Of a DNA stretch of 64,000 bases, positions 45,473 through 53,651 are shown piece by piece (the stretch's first letter is position 1; each line of letters starts with the position of its first letter). Both the position numbers and the translations under genes were made by a program. The stretch is from Halalkalibacter urbisdiaboli (lineage in GTDB: Bacteria > Bacillota > Bacilli > Bacillales > Bacillaceae_D). The stretch spans positions 1,259,209-1,323,208 of the forward strand of contig NZ_MVJM01000002.1 in the NCBI RefSeq assembly GCF_002156385.1, in the 5' to 3' direction. The notes below the pieces were generated by a model, which searched no databases, was not told the DNA's origin, and saw nothing but the letters and a program-made list of their open reading frames with translations.

Positions 45473-45724
45473 AAAGTAATCGAGAAATTGAAGTAATAAA
45501 TGAACGTGATAATTGAATACCCGCTGATGGACTTACACATACCAAATAACGGTACATGTATCCAGTCATAGTCCTAACACCTAGTTGAATAATATGGGTT
45601 CATTTTCTTCTTAATTAGTACATACAAGACAAAGGTAGAGCTATCCTTACCTCAAATCGCATATGTCTAAATTGGGTTACCCTAAAGGCAAACCATTCTT
45701 CGATTACTATGCACACAACATAGC

Positions 45725-45781
45725 CTAACGTGCTATTCTGTTCATTGTGCAAAGAACTTTCGAAAAATTAGTTAGCCACAC
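45725..45781 (-). CDS. Putative leader peptide (18 aa, or overlapping 3-codon ORF)
   Basis: A GGAGGG ribosome site is followed by overlapping starts. GTG at 45781 encodes MWLTNFSKVLCTMNRIAR. The GTG two codon-frames over at 45778 encodes only three residues (GTG GCT AAC TAA) and is better spaced. Either would be a leader ORF placed about 25 bases after the predicted transcription start. AGGCTA overlapping its stop is complementary to TAGCCT in the attenuator stem. Confidence 0.5.
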   Translation of the reverse strand: MWLTNFSKVLCTMNRIAR

Positions 45782-45810
45782 GTAACCCTCCATTCATATC
45801 AATTGAGTTT

Positions 45811-45838
45811 AGTTTACCATATAATTCCTTTTTGTCAA
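45811..45838 (-). promoter_or_regulatory. Sigma-A promoter of the leader-hydrolase transcript
   Basis: TTGACA (45838-45833), 16-base spacer, TAAACT (45816-45811). Predicted transcription start near 45804. The stretch 45839-46066 has no other gene. Confidence 0.7.
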
Positions 45839-46066
45839 CATTGATTGTTGTCTCTCTCCCAAATCAAGATCGGTGCAAAAATCGAACTGTAGATCAGATA
45901 AACAGCCTCTCCTTCGAATTGTCCTGACCCATTGTATTTAAATTAATAAGATTGCTGTATAAGAAGGTGCTTACTTATGCAATAGCTGAAAAGGTTTAAC
46001 TATTTTTGGTCAATTTCAGGGAGTTTTTAGTTTTTCATTTGTAGATTATACTGTTTATTAAAAAAG

Positions 46067-46100
46067 AAAAGATAGCTAATTATGGTTCTAGCTATCTTTT
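46067..46100 (-). terminator. Intrinsic terminator of opuA operon
   Basis: On the minus strand AAAAGATAGCT pairs perfectly with AGCTATCTTTT around a 12-base loop, just past the opuAC stop. Confidence 0.85.
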
Positions 46101-46114
46101 CGGTAATTCTATAT

Positions 46115-47026
46115 TTATTCTTTTAGGTCTTCAATTGAGTCAATATCCATGTATGCTGGTACGACTAATCCTAGCTTAGTTCCAGTAAGGTTTGGACCTA
46201 GGTCTTCAAACTTTCCTTCGTATTCAGCATAATAATCAGCGTGAGTTGTTGGCAACCATGCGCCTACCAATGCATCCCCACTTCCGCTTGCTACACCAGC
46301 CCACATTGGACCTGCATCAACCTGAACTAGATCTACTTCATATCCAACACTTTCTAGAACATTTTCAACGACATGTGAACTTGCGATTACGTCATCCCAT
46401 GCTACATAAAGCATACTGAATTCTTCACCGTCAACCTCGTTAACCCCTTCAGTCCACGCACTAACTAGCTCTTCGTTTTCGCTTACCCATTGTGCTGCTG
46501 CGTCGGCTGGTTCATCGCCTTCTTGAATTAAATTCATTACTGTTTCGATATGTTCTGGCTCCCAGTTAAATTGATCAAGAAGCTTATACGCATCAGGATG
46601 ATCTTCTTTTAATCCTAGACGTACAATCGTGTTAACATCTTCAGCTCCACCATAAAGTCCTTTTGGATCTTCTAAATATTTCAAGTCATAGCTCGCAAAC
46701 TTCCAGTGTGGGCTCCAACCGGTTACAATGATCGGCTCCTCTTTGTCATATGCTTTTTTCAAAGCTGCTGCCATTGCAGCACTTGAACCTTCTACTACAT
46801 CCCAGTCATCTAGTCCATATTCTGGGATAATTTGATTGATTGTCAAGTTCATTAATCCTGCACCAGGATCAATTCCTATAATTTTGTAATCAACCTGTTC
46901 ACCTACAGATGTAGTTGAACTTTCTGATTCTGATGAGCTTGATCCACCTGTTTCAGTTCCTCCGCATGCAGCTAACCCCAAAGTTAGTGCTAGTGCTGAT
47001 GTAATTCCTACTAATTTTTTTAACAT
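46115..47026 (-). CDS. opuAC: Glycine betaine-binding lipoprotein OpuAC
   Basis: A 303-residue lipoprotein (lipobox LAAC, about Cys21) with a Ser-rich linker. Domain order is that of B. subtilis OpuAC: YKIIGIDPGAGLMNLTINQ and PIIVTGWSPHWKFASYDLKY first, then MLYVAWDDVIASSHVVENVL and DALVGAWLPTTHADYYAEY, ending in DIDSIEDLKE. Trp residues for the aromatic box (GWSPHW, VAWDD, GAWLP) are present. It is permuted relative to the system 1 binding protein. Its start overlaps the opuAB stop by one base. Confidence 0.94.
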   Translation of the reverse strand: MLKKLVGITSALALTLGLAACGGTETGGSSSSESESSTTSVGEQVDYKIIGIDPGAGLMNLTINQIIPEYGLDDWDVVEGSSAAMAAALKKAYDKEEPIIVTGWSPHWKFASYDLKYLEDPKGLYGGAEDVNTIVRLGLKEDHPDAYKLLDQFNWEPEHIETVMNLIQEGDEPADAAAQWVSENEELVSAWTEGVNEVDGEEFSMLYVAWDDVIASSHVVENVLESVGYEVDLVQVDAGPMWAGVASGSGDALVGAWLPTTHADYYAEYEGKFEDLGPNLTGTKLGLVVPAYMDIDSIEDLKE

Positions 47027-47874
47027 TACGCTGTTCCCCCTTGTTTTTTCTTACCTATATTTTGAGTGATGCGGTCTAGCAATATCGCAATGACGACTAT
47101 TGCCAAACCAGCCTCAAACCCGACACCTGTTTTAATTTGCGTTACAGCACGATAAACCTCTGTACCTAGTCCAGGAGCCCCAACCATTGATGCTATTACG
47201 ACCATTGATAAAGCTAGCATGATACTTTGATTAATCCCTGCCATAATCGTTGGCATGGCTAACGGAAGTTGCACCTTTAAAAGCCTTTGCTTGGTTGTAG
47301 AGCCAAATGCTTCTGTTGCCTCAATTAAATCTGCTGGTACCTGCTTAATTCCAAGTACAGTTAAACGAATGGTTGGTGGCATTGCAAAAATGACGGATGC
47401 AACAACCCCAGGTACCACCCCTATATTAAAGAAAAAGATTGCTGGCAATAAGTAAACAAAAGCTGGCATGGTTTGCATCAAATCAAGTATCGGTGTAACA
47501 ACTTGTCTTACTCTTTCACTTTGTGATGCCCAAATACCAACTGGAATCCCAATTACGATGGAAATCAACACAGCCGTTAATACAAGAGCCAGTGTTTCTA
47601 ACATGTGTCCCCAATAACCTAAATTATCAATAAGAAATAAACCTGCTAATGCAAATAAAGCTATTCTTATATTACAAACCTTCCAAGCTAGTAAACTCAC
47701 TAGAATAATAAGTAGAATAGACGGTATAAAGCCTAAACCCGCAACGATTCCTTCAACAAAAAACTTAACCCCATTAGATATACCATCAAACATTCCGCCA
47801 AACGTATTTGTCATCCAATCAACTAAAACATCAATCCAATGAGCTAACGGAAGTTTCGGTAAAATTCCTTCCAT
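47026..47874 (-). CDS. opuAB: Glycine betaine ABC permease OpuAB
   Basis: A 282-residue permease, the length of B. subtilis OpuAB. It has an amphipathic start (LPKLPLAHWIDVLVDWMTN), six or seven membrane segments, and the coupling motif EATEAFGSTTKQRLLKVQLP followed by LAMPTIMAGINQSIM. It starts one base after the opuAA stop and overlaps opuAC by one base, giving a tight operon. Confidence 0.94.
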   Translation of the reverse strand: MEGILPKLPLAHWIDVLVDWMTNTFGGMFDGISNGVKFFVEGIVAGLGFIPSILLIILVSLLAWKVCNIRIALFALAGLFLIDNLGYWGHMLETLALVLTAVLISIVIGIPVGIWASQSERVRQVVTPILDLMQTMPAFVYLLPAIFFFNIGVVPGVVASVIFAMPPTIRLTVLGIKQVPADLIEATEAFGSTTKQRLLKVQLPLAMPTIMAGINQSIMLALSMVVIASMVGAPGLGTEVYRAVTQIKTGVGFEAGLAIVVIAILLDRITQNIGKKKQGGTA

Positions 47875-47875
47875 T

Positions 47876-49117
47876 TTACTTCACCTCCTTAGCTAGTGGT
47901 GCTTCAGTTCCAGCAACCTCATTTATGTAGCGTTCATTACCCGAAAGAGCACCGATAACGGCACCTCTAATTAAAATTCCTTTTAATCGATTTTTTTCAT
48001 CTGTTACCGCAACAGGAATTGATGCAGATGATACTTTATCGAATAAATCGAGTAATAAAGTGTCCGTTCCAACCACATTGATATCCTTTTCTAAGAAATT
48101 CTTTAATGGTTGATTTTCTTCAGCTGCTTTTGACGCATCTTTTGCAGTAATGACACCAAGAAGCGTCTGCTGTTTATCCACGACATAGATAGACGAAATC
48201 CCTAAGTCCTTCATTAATTTAAGAGCAACACGTGGTCCTTTATCAACTTGAACGGTCTCAGCACGCTTCATAACATGTTGCGCCGTAAGTACTTTCGAAA
48301 GATCAACGTCTTCTACGAACCTTTCAACATATTCATTGGAAGGACTCATTAATATTTCTTCAGGTGTTCCTATTTGTACGATGTTCCCATCCTTCATAAG
48401 GGCAATTCTGTCACCAATACGAAGAGCTTCATCTAAATCATGAGTAATAAAGACAATCGTTTTCTCCATAGTGGATTGTAATTCTAGCAACTCATCCTGC
48501 ATATCTTTTCGAATTAACGGGTCTAATGCGCTAAAAGCTTCGTCCATTAAAAGAACATCAGGATCATTTGCCAGTGCTCTCGCTAATCCCACACGTTGCT
48601 GCATACCACCACTTAGTTGACTAGGGTATTGATTTTCATAACCCTTAAGTCCTACTAATTCTAATGATTCTATTGCCTTTTCACTTCTATCAGCCTTTTC
48701 AACACCTTGAATCTCTAAACCATACTCTGTGTTCTCAAGTACTGTCTTATGAGGAAACAATGCGAACTTTTGAAAGACCATACTAATTTTCTTTCTTCTT
48801 ACTTCCCTTAATTCTTCCTTATTCATTTTTACTACATCTTTACCATCAATTTGAACTTGCCCTATTGTCGGTTCGATAAGACGATTAAGCAATCGAACTA
48901 AAGTGGATTTACCACTTCCGGATAAACCCATAATGACGAATATTTCACCTGACTTCACTTCAAATGATGCTTGGTTCACCCCAACGGTTGAACCCGTTTC
49001 CTTTAATATTTGTTCCTTTGATTTTCCTTCTCTGAGTAACTGTAAAGCCTTCTTTGATGATTTACCAAAAATCTTGGTAACATCACTGACCTTTATTTTT
49101 ATATGGTTTTCTTCCAT
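47876..49117 (-). CDS. opuAA: Glycine betaine ABC ATPase OpuAA with CBS domains
   Basis: A 413-residue ATPase close to B. subtilis OpuAA. Walker A GLSGSGKST, Q-loop VFQKFALFPHKTV, signature LSGGMQQR, Walker B VLLMDEAFSALDP, H-loop FITHDLDEA, then tandem CBS domains (about 285-400; HVMKRAETVQVDKGPRVALK, GISSIYVVDKQQTLLGVIT). It energises osmoprotectant uptake. First gene of the operon and divergent from a GbsR-like regulator gene. Confidence 0.95.
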   Translation of the reverse strand: MEENHIKIKVSDVTKIFGKSSKKALQLLREGKSKEQILKETGSTVGVNQASFEVKSGEIFVIMGLSGSGKSTLVRLLNRLIEPTIGQVQIDGKDVVKMNKEELREVRRKKISMVFQKFALFPHKTVLENTEYGLEIQGVEKADRSEKAIESLELVGLKGYENQYPSQLSGGMQQRVGLARALANDPDVLLMDEAFSALDPLIRKDMQDELLELQSTMEKTIVFITHDLDEALRIGDRIALMKDGNIVQIGTPEEILMSPSNEYVERFVEDVDLSKVLTAQHVMKRAETVQVDKGPRVALKLMKDLGISSIYVVDKQQTLLGVITAKDASKAAEENQPLKNFLEKDINVVGTDTLLLDLFDKVSSASIPVAVTDEKNRLKGILIRGAVIGALSGNERYINEVAGTEAPLAKEVK

Positions 49118-49371
49118 TATTTCACCTCATTTACTTTGTCGCTTAGGACTTTCTTAATTATGACTGAGGAATTAGTTTAGTTCAAACAGTGTATTCTATT
49201 CTTATTGTTTATATAATACGTACAGAAATAACTGTACGTAACGGACGAATACTTTACTTATAAATACTCCTTTAAACTCCTTTATCCGCTGTAAAGGAGA
49301 GCTTTACATTTGTTTAAGCAATATGTAGTCTAGGATTTAAATATTATTAAATATTTAGGATGTGAAACAAG

Positions 49372-49908
49372 TTGAAAGACAATGATATATTAAAAAGAAC
49401 CAGGATGATGGTTATAGATGCTCTTGCTCAAAATATGAATCTTTATGGAATAACCCCCTCTGCTGGGCGGTTATACGGCCTGCTTTTTTTTTCAAATAAA
49501 CCACTTACACTTGATGAAATGAAAGAAGAGCTCGGGATGAGTAAAACAAGTATGAGTGTTTCGGTTAGATGCTTGCTTGATTTAAATATGGTGGAAAAGG
49601 TTTGGATAAAGGGTGAAAGGAAGGACTTATATATAATTAAAGAAGATTGGTATCAGTGCTTTTTTGATTACTTCACAATTAAATGGCGTACAGCCATTAC
49701 GATGAATAGCAGCACGATGGAAAAATCCCTGACCAAATTACAGGAACTTATTGATGACCCGAAGACTTCAGAAGAAACCCGTGAGAATGCCCTAATAGAT
49801 ATTAAAAAGCTAGAAGAAAGGCTTAATTATTACGATTGGCAAAACAGCCTTATCGACAGCTTTGAAACTAAGGAAATTCTAAACTTTATTAAAAAGAAGA
49901 AAGATTAG
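49372..49908 (+). CDS. GbsR/OpcR-family (MarR-type) regulator
   Basis: A 178-residue regulator with winged helix-turn-helix (MNLYGITPSAGRLYGLLFF, DEMKEELGMSKTSMSVSVRC, LDLNMVEKVWIKGERKDLY) and a C-terminal helical part. B. subtilis GbsR and OpcR of this group repress choline and betaine uptake or synthesis genes. It is divergent from opuA over a 254-base region, so control of opuA is a reasonable inference. The start is TTG at 49372 with a weak GGATGTG site; length matches the family. Confidence 0.9.
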   Translation: MKDNDILKRTRMMVIDALAQNMNLYGITPSAGRLYGLLFFSNKPLTLDEMKEELGMSKTSMSVSVRCLLDLNMVEKVWIKGERKDLYIIKEDWYQCFFDYFTIKWRTAITMNSSTMEKSLTKLQELIDDPKTSEETRENALIDIKKLEERLNYYDWQNSLIDSFETKEILNFIKKKKD

Positions 49909-49984
49909 CAAGAATAGGAAGAAGTGAGTAGTAGGAACGTTACGTCCCGACCTCTAAGTCAAGTAGCCAATGGAAGTTTCAAGG

Positions 49985-50026
49985 AAAGAGTCACAACTAG
50001 CTTATTATGCTAGTTGTGACTCTTTT
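49985..50026 (+). terminator. Intrinsic terminator of the GbsR-like gene
   Basis: AGAGTCACAACTAGC and GCTAGTTGTGACTCT form a perfect 15-bp stem followed by TTTCTG. Confidence 0.92.
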
Positions 50027-50160
50027 CTGTTTTTGTAAACTAACTATTCATGGGGAATTTCATTAGATGTATTCATCATCTCGTCTCTAGGTGTTCGCTT
50101 AACTAAATAATGTATCTAAATATCTTTTTAGTTCATTTAGTTCTATTTTCGGCTTTACCA

Positions 50161-50183
50161 TTACTTGTGGTAGGGTTCACCGC
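50161..50183 (+). repeat. rlmH-end-like att repeat E (left boundary of island)
   Basis: TTACTTGTGGTAGGGTTCAC followed by CGC resembles the rlmH 3' end at 59731. Upstream GGCTTTACCA and about 90 downstream bases, including GACCACAAA and a GCCACTCC/GGAGTGGC hairpin, also match copy C at 56175. The core has diverged (GTGGTA for ATGATA). Confidence 0.6.
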
Positions 50184-50224
50184 ACAATATCAAAGCACAT
50201 AGCATCCTTTGACCACAAATAAAG

Positions 50225-50252
50225 AAAAGCCACTCCCGACAATGGAGTGGCT
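50225..50252 (-). terminator. Terminator-like hairpin near att repeat E
   Basis: GCCACTCC/GGAGTGGC with a seven-base CGACAAT-type loop; on the minus strand it is followed by TTTTCTTT. The same hairpin accompanies att repeat C (56259-56282). The rest of 50027-50405 shows no gene. Confidence 0.65.
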
Positions 50253-50405
50253 TAATTACGAAAATCGATTTGCAGTTGCCCACTTTGTTACTACTTTTTC
50301 GAGTACATCAAGCCGCGGCAGGGAACGATACCAGTGTTATGCTTGATCCCCTGGCAAGCAACTTGGTAGAGCCGTTTCTTTTAATTTTGTCATGTTATTT
50401 TCCTC

Positions 50406-50957
50406 CTAAAATTTTATCGTTGCATTGTATCCTACAGTAAAGTCGTAATCACTCTTTTTCACAAACTTCGGTTCAAAGTCATATCGCATCGCTCTTACTT
50501 CTCCAGGTTTTAAAATTCCTAGACTTTCTGGCTTGAGATAAAAATCTGCTGTTGCGATGGTTTCCCCAGCTGTGCTAGTAATCGTGTAAGTCATATCAGC
50601 TAAATCTACCGCATCCACCTCAAACTCTGTGCCATTTCGTATGAAAATCATCGTATGTAATACGCCACCGTCCCCATATTGAGCTGCCAGTGGGATTACA
50701 TCGATTACTCCCGCTTCAATGGTAGGATATTCTTCCATGGTGGAGTTTAACAGCTTCTTCGCTTCTGGACTTTTAAGCGGTTCCTGGTCCTCCAAAACCA
50801 CTAAGTAGGCTTCAACTGGCTCATTCTTTGTGGAATTTTCAATTTTCTGCTGCAACTTTAAATTAGTGCTATCTGACGTTGTTGCCTCCCCATTACTACA
50901 AGCCGTTACAGCCAGTAAGCCAACAATAACGATAAAAAGATTAACGTATTTCTTCAT
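50406..50957 (-). CDS. Lipoprotein with possible SLAP-like beta domain
   Basis: A 183-residue lipoprotein (lipobox VTAC, Cys20), followed by a Ser/Thr linker and a beta-rich domain: LHTMIFIRNGTEFEVDAVDL, TYTITSTAGETIATADFYL, and LGILKPGEVRAMRYDFEP, which recalls the FxLxxLxPxxxxxWxFxF pattern of SLAP domains. Function unknown. It is the leftmost gene of the proposed island and has no partner on either side. The ATG at 50957 follows GGGAGAAG. Confidence 0.6.
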   Translation of the reverse strand: MKKYVNLFIVIVGLLAVTACSNGEATTSDSTNLKLQQKIENSTKNEPVEAYLVVLEDQEPLKSPEAKKLLNSTMEEYPTIEAGVIDVIPLAAQYGDGGVLHTMIFIRNGTEFEVDAVDLADMTYTITSTAGETIATADFYLKPESLGILKPGEVRAMRYDFEPKFVKKSDYDFTVGYNATIKF

Positions 50958-51020
50958 GAAGTACTTCTCCCTTCAAAGTAAGTAAAGGACAAAAGCTGTC
51001 CTTTACCTGGCACGAAAAAC

Positions 51021-51548
51021 TTAACGGAGCTTTGGCTTTTTGAAAAAGCTAGAAACTCCCTTTGATACATTGCTAACTGCTTTTTTCGCTATAGTTTTTA
51101 CCATACTTACAATTTTTTTAGCATAATTGTAAGATTTAGTGGCTGTTTTCTTTACAGCACCTGACACTTTTTTGACAGAGCTACTTGTTTTTTGGGACAC
51201 TGTTTTCTTGGCAGTTGACAGTGTCTTTTGTGCAGCATTTTTAACAGAAGACGTTGCTTTTTTAGCTGTGGTGATCGTTTTCTTGGCAGCATTTTTTGTA
51301 GAACTTACTGCTTTTTTTGCAGCGGTAACTGTTTTCTTCGCTGCATTTTTTGCAGAGCTTGTTGCCTTTTTTGCTGCCGTAATTGTTTTCTTAGCCGCAT
51401 TTTTTACTGAGCTTATTACTTTTTTTGCTGCTGCTACTGTTTTCTTAGCAGTACTTTTTATGGAATTTGTTACCTTTTTGGCAGCGGTACTAATAGTCTT
51501 TTTAGCATTGGCTACAGTAAGAATTTTGTTGACATGACTAGCTTTTGA
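51021..51548 (-). pseudogene. Lys/Ala-rich 18-residue repeat protein, start missing
   Basis: The minus-strand frame from 51548 to the TAA at 51021 encodes roughly five 18-residue repeats of the form KNAAKKTITAAKKATSSA, then a Lys-rich tail ending FFKKPKLR. It looks like histone H1-like or LEA-type amphipathic repeat proteins. There is no usable start codon before the repeats: the upstream sequence is a damaged copy of the beginning of the 51664-52572 gene, in another frame. I read it as the 3' part of a gene whose 5' end was replaced. The opposite-strand Leu/Phe/Ala-rich frame is its shadow. Confidence 0.55.
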
Positions 51549-51600
51549 TTAAATTTCACTTGAAAAAGCACCCTATAGCATGAATCCGCTTCTATTAAAA
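51523..51600 (-). repeat. Damaged partial copy of the 302-aa gene's 5' end
   Basis: Matches 52483-52559 over about 77 bases (roughly four of five bases identical; shared runs include TTGTTGACATGACTA, CTTTTGATTAAATTT, GAATCCGCTTCTATTAAAA). In this copy the frame is broken by an in-frame TAG after four codons. Confidence 0.75.
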
Positions 51601-51663
51601 CTAGATTGCCCACATTTTCTACTCCTTCTTTGAATAACTTTCAAAAAATCTTTTATTACTGTT

Positions 51664-52572
51664 TTAAGTTCTCACTTCTTTTCGAAAAGTCCAGTGCTTC
51701 TCAAATTGCTTGGAACTGATATCTTCTACATAAGTTCCTCTTTCCTCATAGAACTGAAAATGTGCAATAATTTCCTCGGTCTTATTTAACTGGGATTGGA
51801 TCGCAGAGTTTACTTTTGTATCATGAATGGCACCTTTACTTCCCTTTATGATTTGATACATCAACTTGATTTCAGCTGAGAATTCTTTAAGGTCAATATC
51901 CTTTTCTATGTTGCTTACGTCTAAAATCAATTTCATCACATGAAATACTTCTTCATTTCTTAGTACTAGTAGGGTTCGTTGATTTATTAGTCGAAAGAAA
52001 CGGTTAGCTATTTTTCTTATTTCTTCAATTTCTTCCACACCCATTGTTTTTTGCGCTTCAATTTCCTCCAATAAGGGAAAAAGCTCTCTCGAATGAGTGT
52101 CTGCTTCTATATTTGTTTGATGAGCAGCAACTAAAAAATCGTAAAAGGAAGAAAATCTTTCTTCATAATATTCCTTTGGTTTTTTGTAAAAAACTTTTAA
52201 TACAGGTCTGACTCTTGCTATGATTTCTTCATATTTCTGTATTGCTGGATTAAAAAAGAAAGGATCCTCTAACCTCGAATTGGTAATATGCACCCTAGCT
52301 AAATAAATCATGGCAAGAGTGGAGTAAGCGAAGTAAATTCTTTTGGAAAGTTTCTCATCCTTTACAACCTTTAAATTCTCCTCCACAATCATGCAGTTTA
52401 ATGTACTATAATCTCGAACTTTTCCGTACCATGTTTTCTTCACTGTTCCTACCAGTCGATATGACTTGTTTCCAAGGGTAAAGTTTGTTGACATGACTAT
52501 CTTTTGATTAAATTTTTTTTGAAGTATGGCCCTATAGCTTGAATCCGCTTCTATTAAAACTGGAAAATCCAT
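51664..52572 (-). CDS. Unknown soluble protein (302 aa)
   Basis: Begins MDFPVLIEADSSYRAILQKK after GAGGAG (ATG at 52572; a longer frame adds five residues). The protein is mainly helical and charged, with a small N-terminal beta part (MSTNFTLGNKSYRLVGTVKK) and a Trp/aromatic C-terminus (KQFEKHWTFRKEV). No membrane segment, signal or catalytic motif is seen. It follows a 35-residue hydrophobic peptide gene and a CPBP-protease gene, with overlapping or close starts, so these probably form an operon. A broken copy of its 5' end lies just downstream. Function unknown. Confidence 0.7.
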   Translation of the reverse strand: MDFPVLIEADSSYRAILQKKFNQKIVMSTNFTLGNKSYRLVGTVKKTWYGKVRDYSTLNCMIVEENLKVVKDEKLSKRIYFAYSTLAMIYLARVHITNSRLEDPFFFNPAIQKYEEIIARVRPVLKVFYKKPKEYYEERFSSFYDFLVAAHQTNIEADTHSRELFPLLEEIEAQKTMGVEEIEEIRKIANRFFRLINQRTLLVLRNEEVFHVMKLILDVSNIEKDIDLKEFSAEIKLMYQIIKGSKGAIHDTKVNSAIQSQLNKTEEIIAHFQFYEERGTYVEDISSKQFEKHWTFRKEVRT

Positions 52573-52583
52573 ACTATCACTCC

Positions 52584-52691
52584 TCACGTTAATACTACAA
52601 TAAATTTAAAAAGCTCTAGCATAACAGGCCCTAAAATAAATACTATCGTTGCCGGAAAGGCAAGTAACAAAAGAGGAAAAAATAACTTCAT
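52584..52691 (-). CDS. Small hydrophobic peptide (35 aa) coupled to CPBP gene
   Basis: ATG at 52691 overlaps the CPBP stop codon as ATGA. The peptide begins MKLFFPLLLLAFPATIVFIL and is almost entirely one membrane helix. Its stop is 11 bases before the 302-residue protein's ATG. It could be a membrane partner, signal-like peptide or bacteriocin-like product; only the overlap and composition support it. Confidence 0.5.
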   Translation of the reverse strand: MKLFFPLLLLAFPATIVFILGPVMLELFKFIVVLT

Positions 52692-53138
52692 AGAAGCCTC
52701 TGCTGGTTAATGATAAAATGCCATAGGATCGATGGTATGACACTTTCACTTCTGGACATTATAATAGCAAAGAAGAATCCCCCTATAGAAAAACTGATTG
52801 CAACCGCAAAAGGAATCCCTATGGCAATATGGTGAAGGCCAAATGCGAGACTCGTTATTACAAGAGCGTAAAGCATAGATACCTGATGTGAGAGAATTTG
52901 AAATAATGTTCCCCTCCAGAGTAATTCCTCTAAGACAGCATTCACAAAGGAAAAAACAAACGCAAAAATCAGTAATTCCTTCATTCTTTCCCAGTCACCA
53001 AATATAAATAAGAGCAGGGTGAACACTAACACACTTCCAAATATGGAAAGTTGAAAGAAAAGACCTAGCTTAATAGAATGGAAACCATGTGTAATAAAAG
53101 GGAAGTAGATATTATTATCCCAATTGGGCTTTCTTCAT
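52688..53138 (-). pseudogene. CPBP-family intramembrane protease, frameshifted at 5' end
   Basis: The frame contains the CPBP/Abi motifs: VLEELLWRGTLFQIL (EExxxR), SLAFGLHHIAIG (FxxxH) and a late WHFIINQQ (HxxxN). The reading frame can be followed back to WDNNIYFPFITHG, but the only ATG (53138, MKKAQ) is in another frame; removing one T at the CAATTGG near 53122 would join them. The protein is short for the family even so. An internal start could give a piece of about 114 residues that keeps the motifs, so activity is not excluded. Confidence 0.6.
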
Positions 53139-53190
53139 CCTAAATTAATTGGCAGTTATTCAAGAAAACAAAGTATTCTGGAATTTTGTA

Positions 53191-53466
53191 CTATGGCAAA
53201 TTGACCAAAAGCTTTGTTTTTAAATATTCTTTTATTTCAAGTTCGTCAATTTGTTGATGACTTTCTTTTAAAACAACGAATGCAGCAGGGACTTGTCCCC
53301 ATTTTATATCTGGCATAGGCAGCACAGCCGCTTCTTGACCCCCTTTGATTTTTAAGATATCCTTCGTCGTGAAAGGAACTTCTTTTAAAGAGGTAAAGGT
53401 ATCCTTTGATTTTAATTTATTTGCATAGAAAGGCGAATCTTGTACTTTTTCGAGTAAAGCCCTCAA
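53191..53466 (-). pseudogene. Acyl-CoA ligase remnant with internal deletion
   Basis: The first ~40 residues (LLEKVQDSPFYANKLKSKDT, then LKEVPFTTKDIL) match the start of phenylacetate-CoA-ligase-like AMP-binding enzymes. The rest (AAVLPMPDIKWGQVPAAFVV and EIKEYLKTKL) matches the extreme C-terminal domain of AMP-binding synthetases. Everything between, including the ATP-binding core, is gone. Confidence 0.65.
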
Positions 53467-53651
53467 ATCAATTTCACTTTTATTCTATAAATAAGTATCT
53501 ATGTCTATCCCCTATCACCATTGGATTGATTTCCATACAATTCTAATAATTATCAATTATAACATTTAGTGTTAAATAATATAAATATAACAAGCTTTTA
53601 ATAAACTCATATTTTTTAGGGATATTTTATTCTAAGTGGAAAATCTTTTAA

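Noticed and set aside
50280..50370. Structured RNA or tRNA-like segment in the E-repeat flank
   Set aside because: No cloverleaf or conserved tRNA box sequences could be made out.
51139..51537. Plus-strand frame of 132 codons rich in Phe, Leu, Ala
   Set aside because: It is the exact antisense of the Lys/Ala repeat sequence; no ribosome site, and its composition follows from the repeats.
51505..51548. Programmed frameshift joining the duplicated leader to the Lys/Ala repeats
   Set aside because: A -1 shift near ACAAAATTC would be needed but no canonical slippery heptamer is present, and the leader copy already has an earlier stop.
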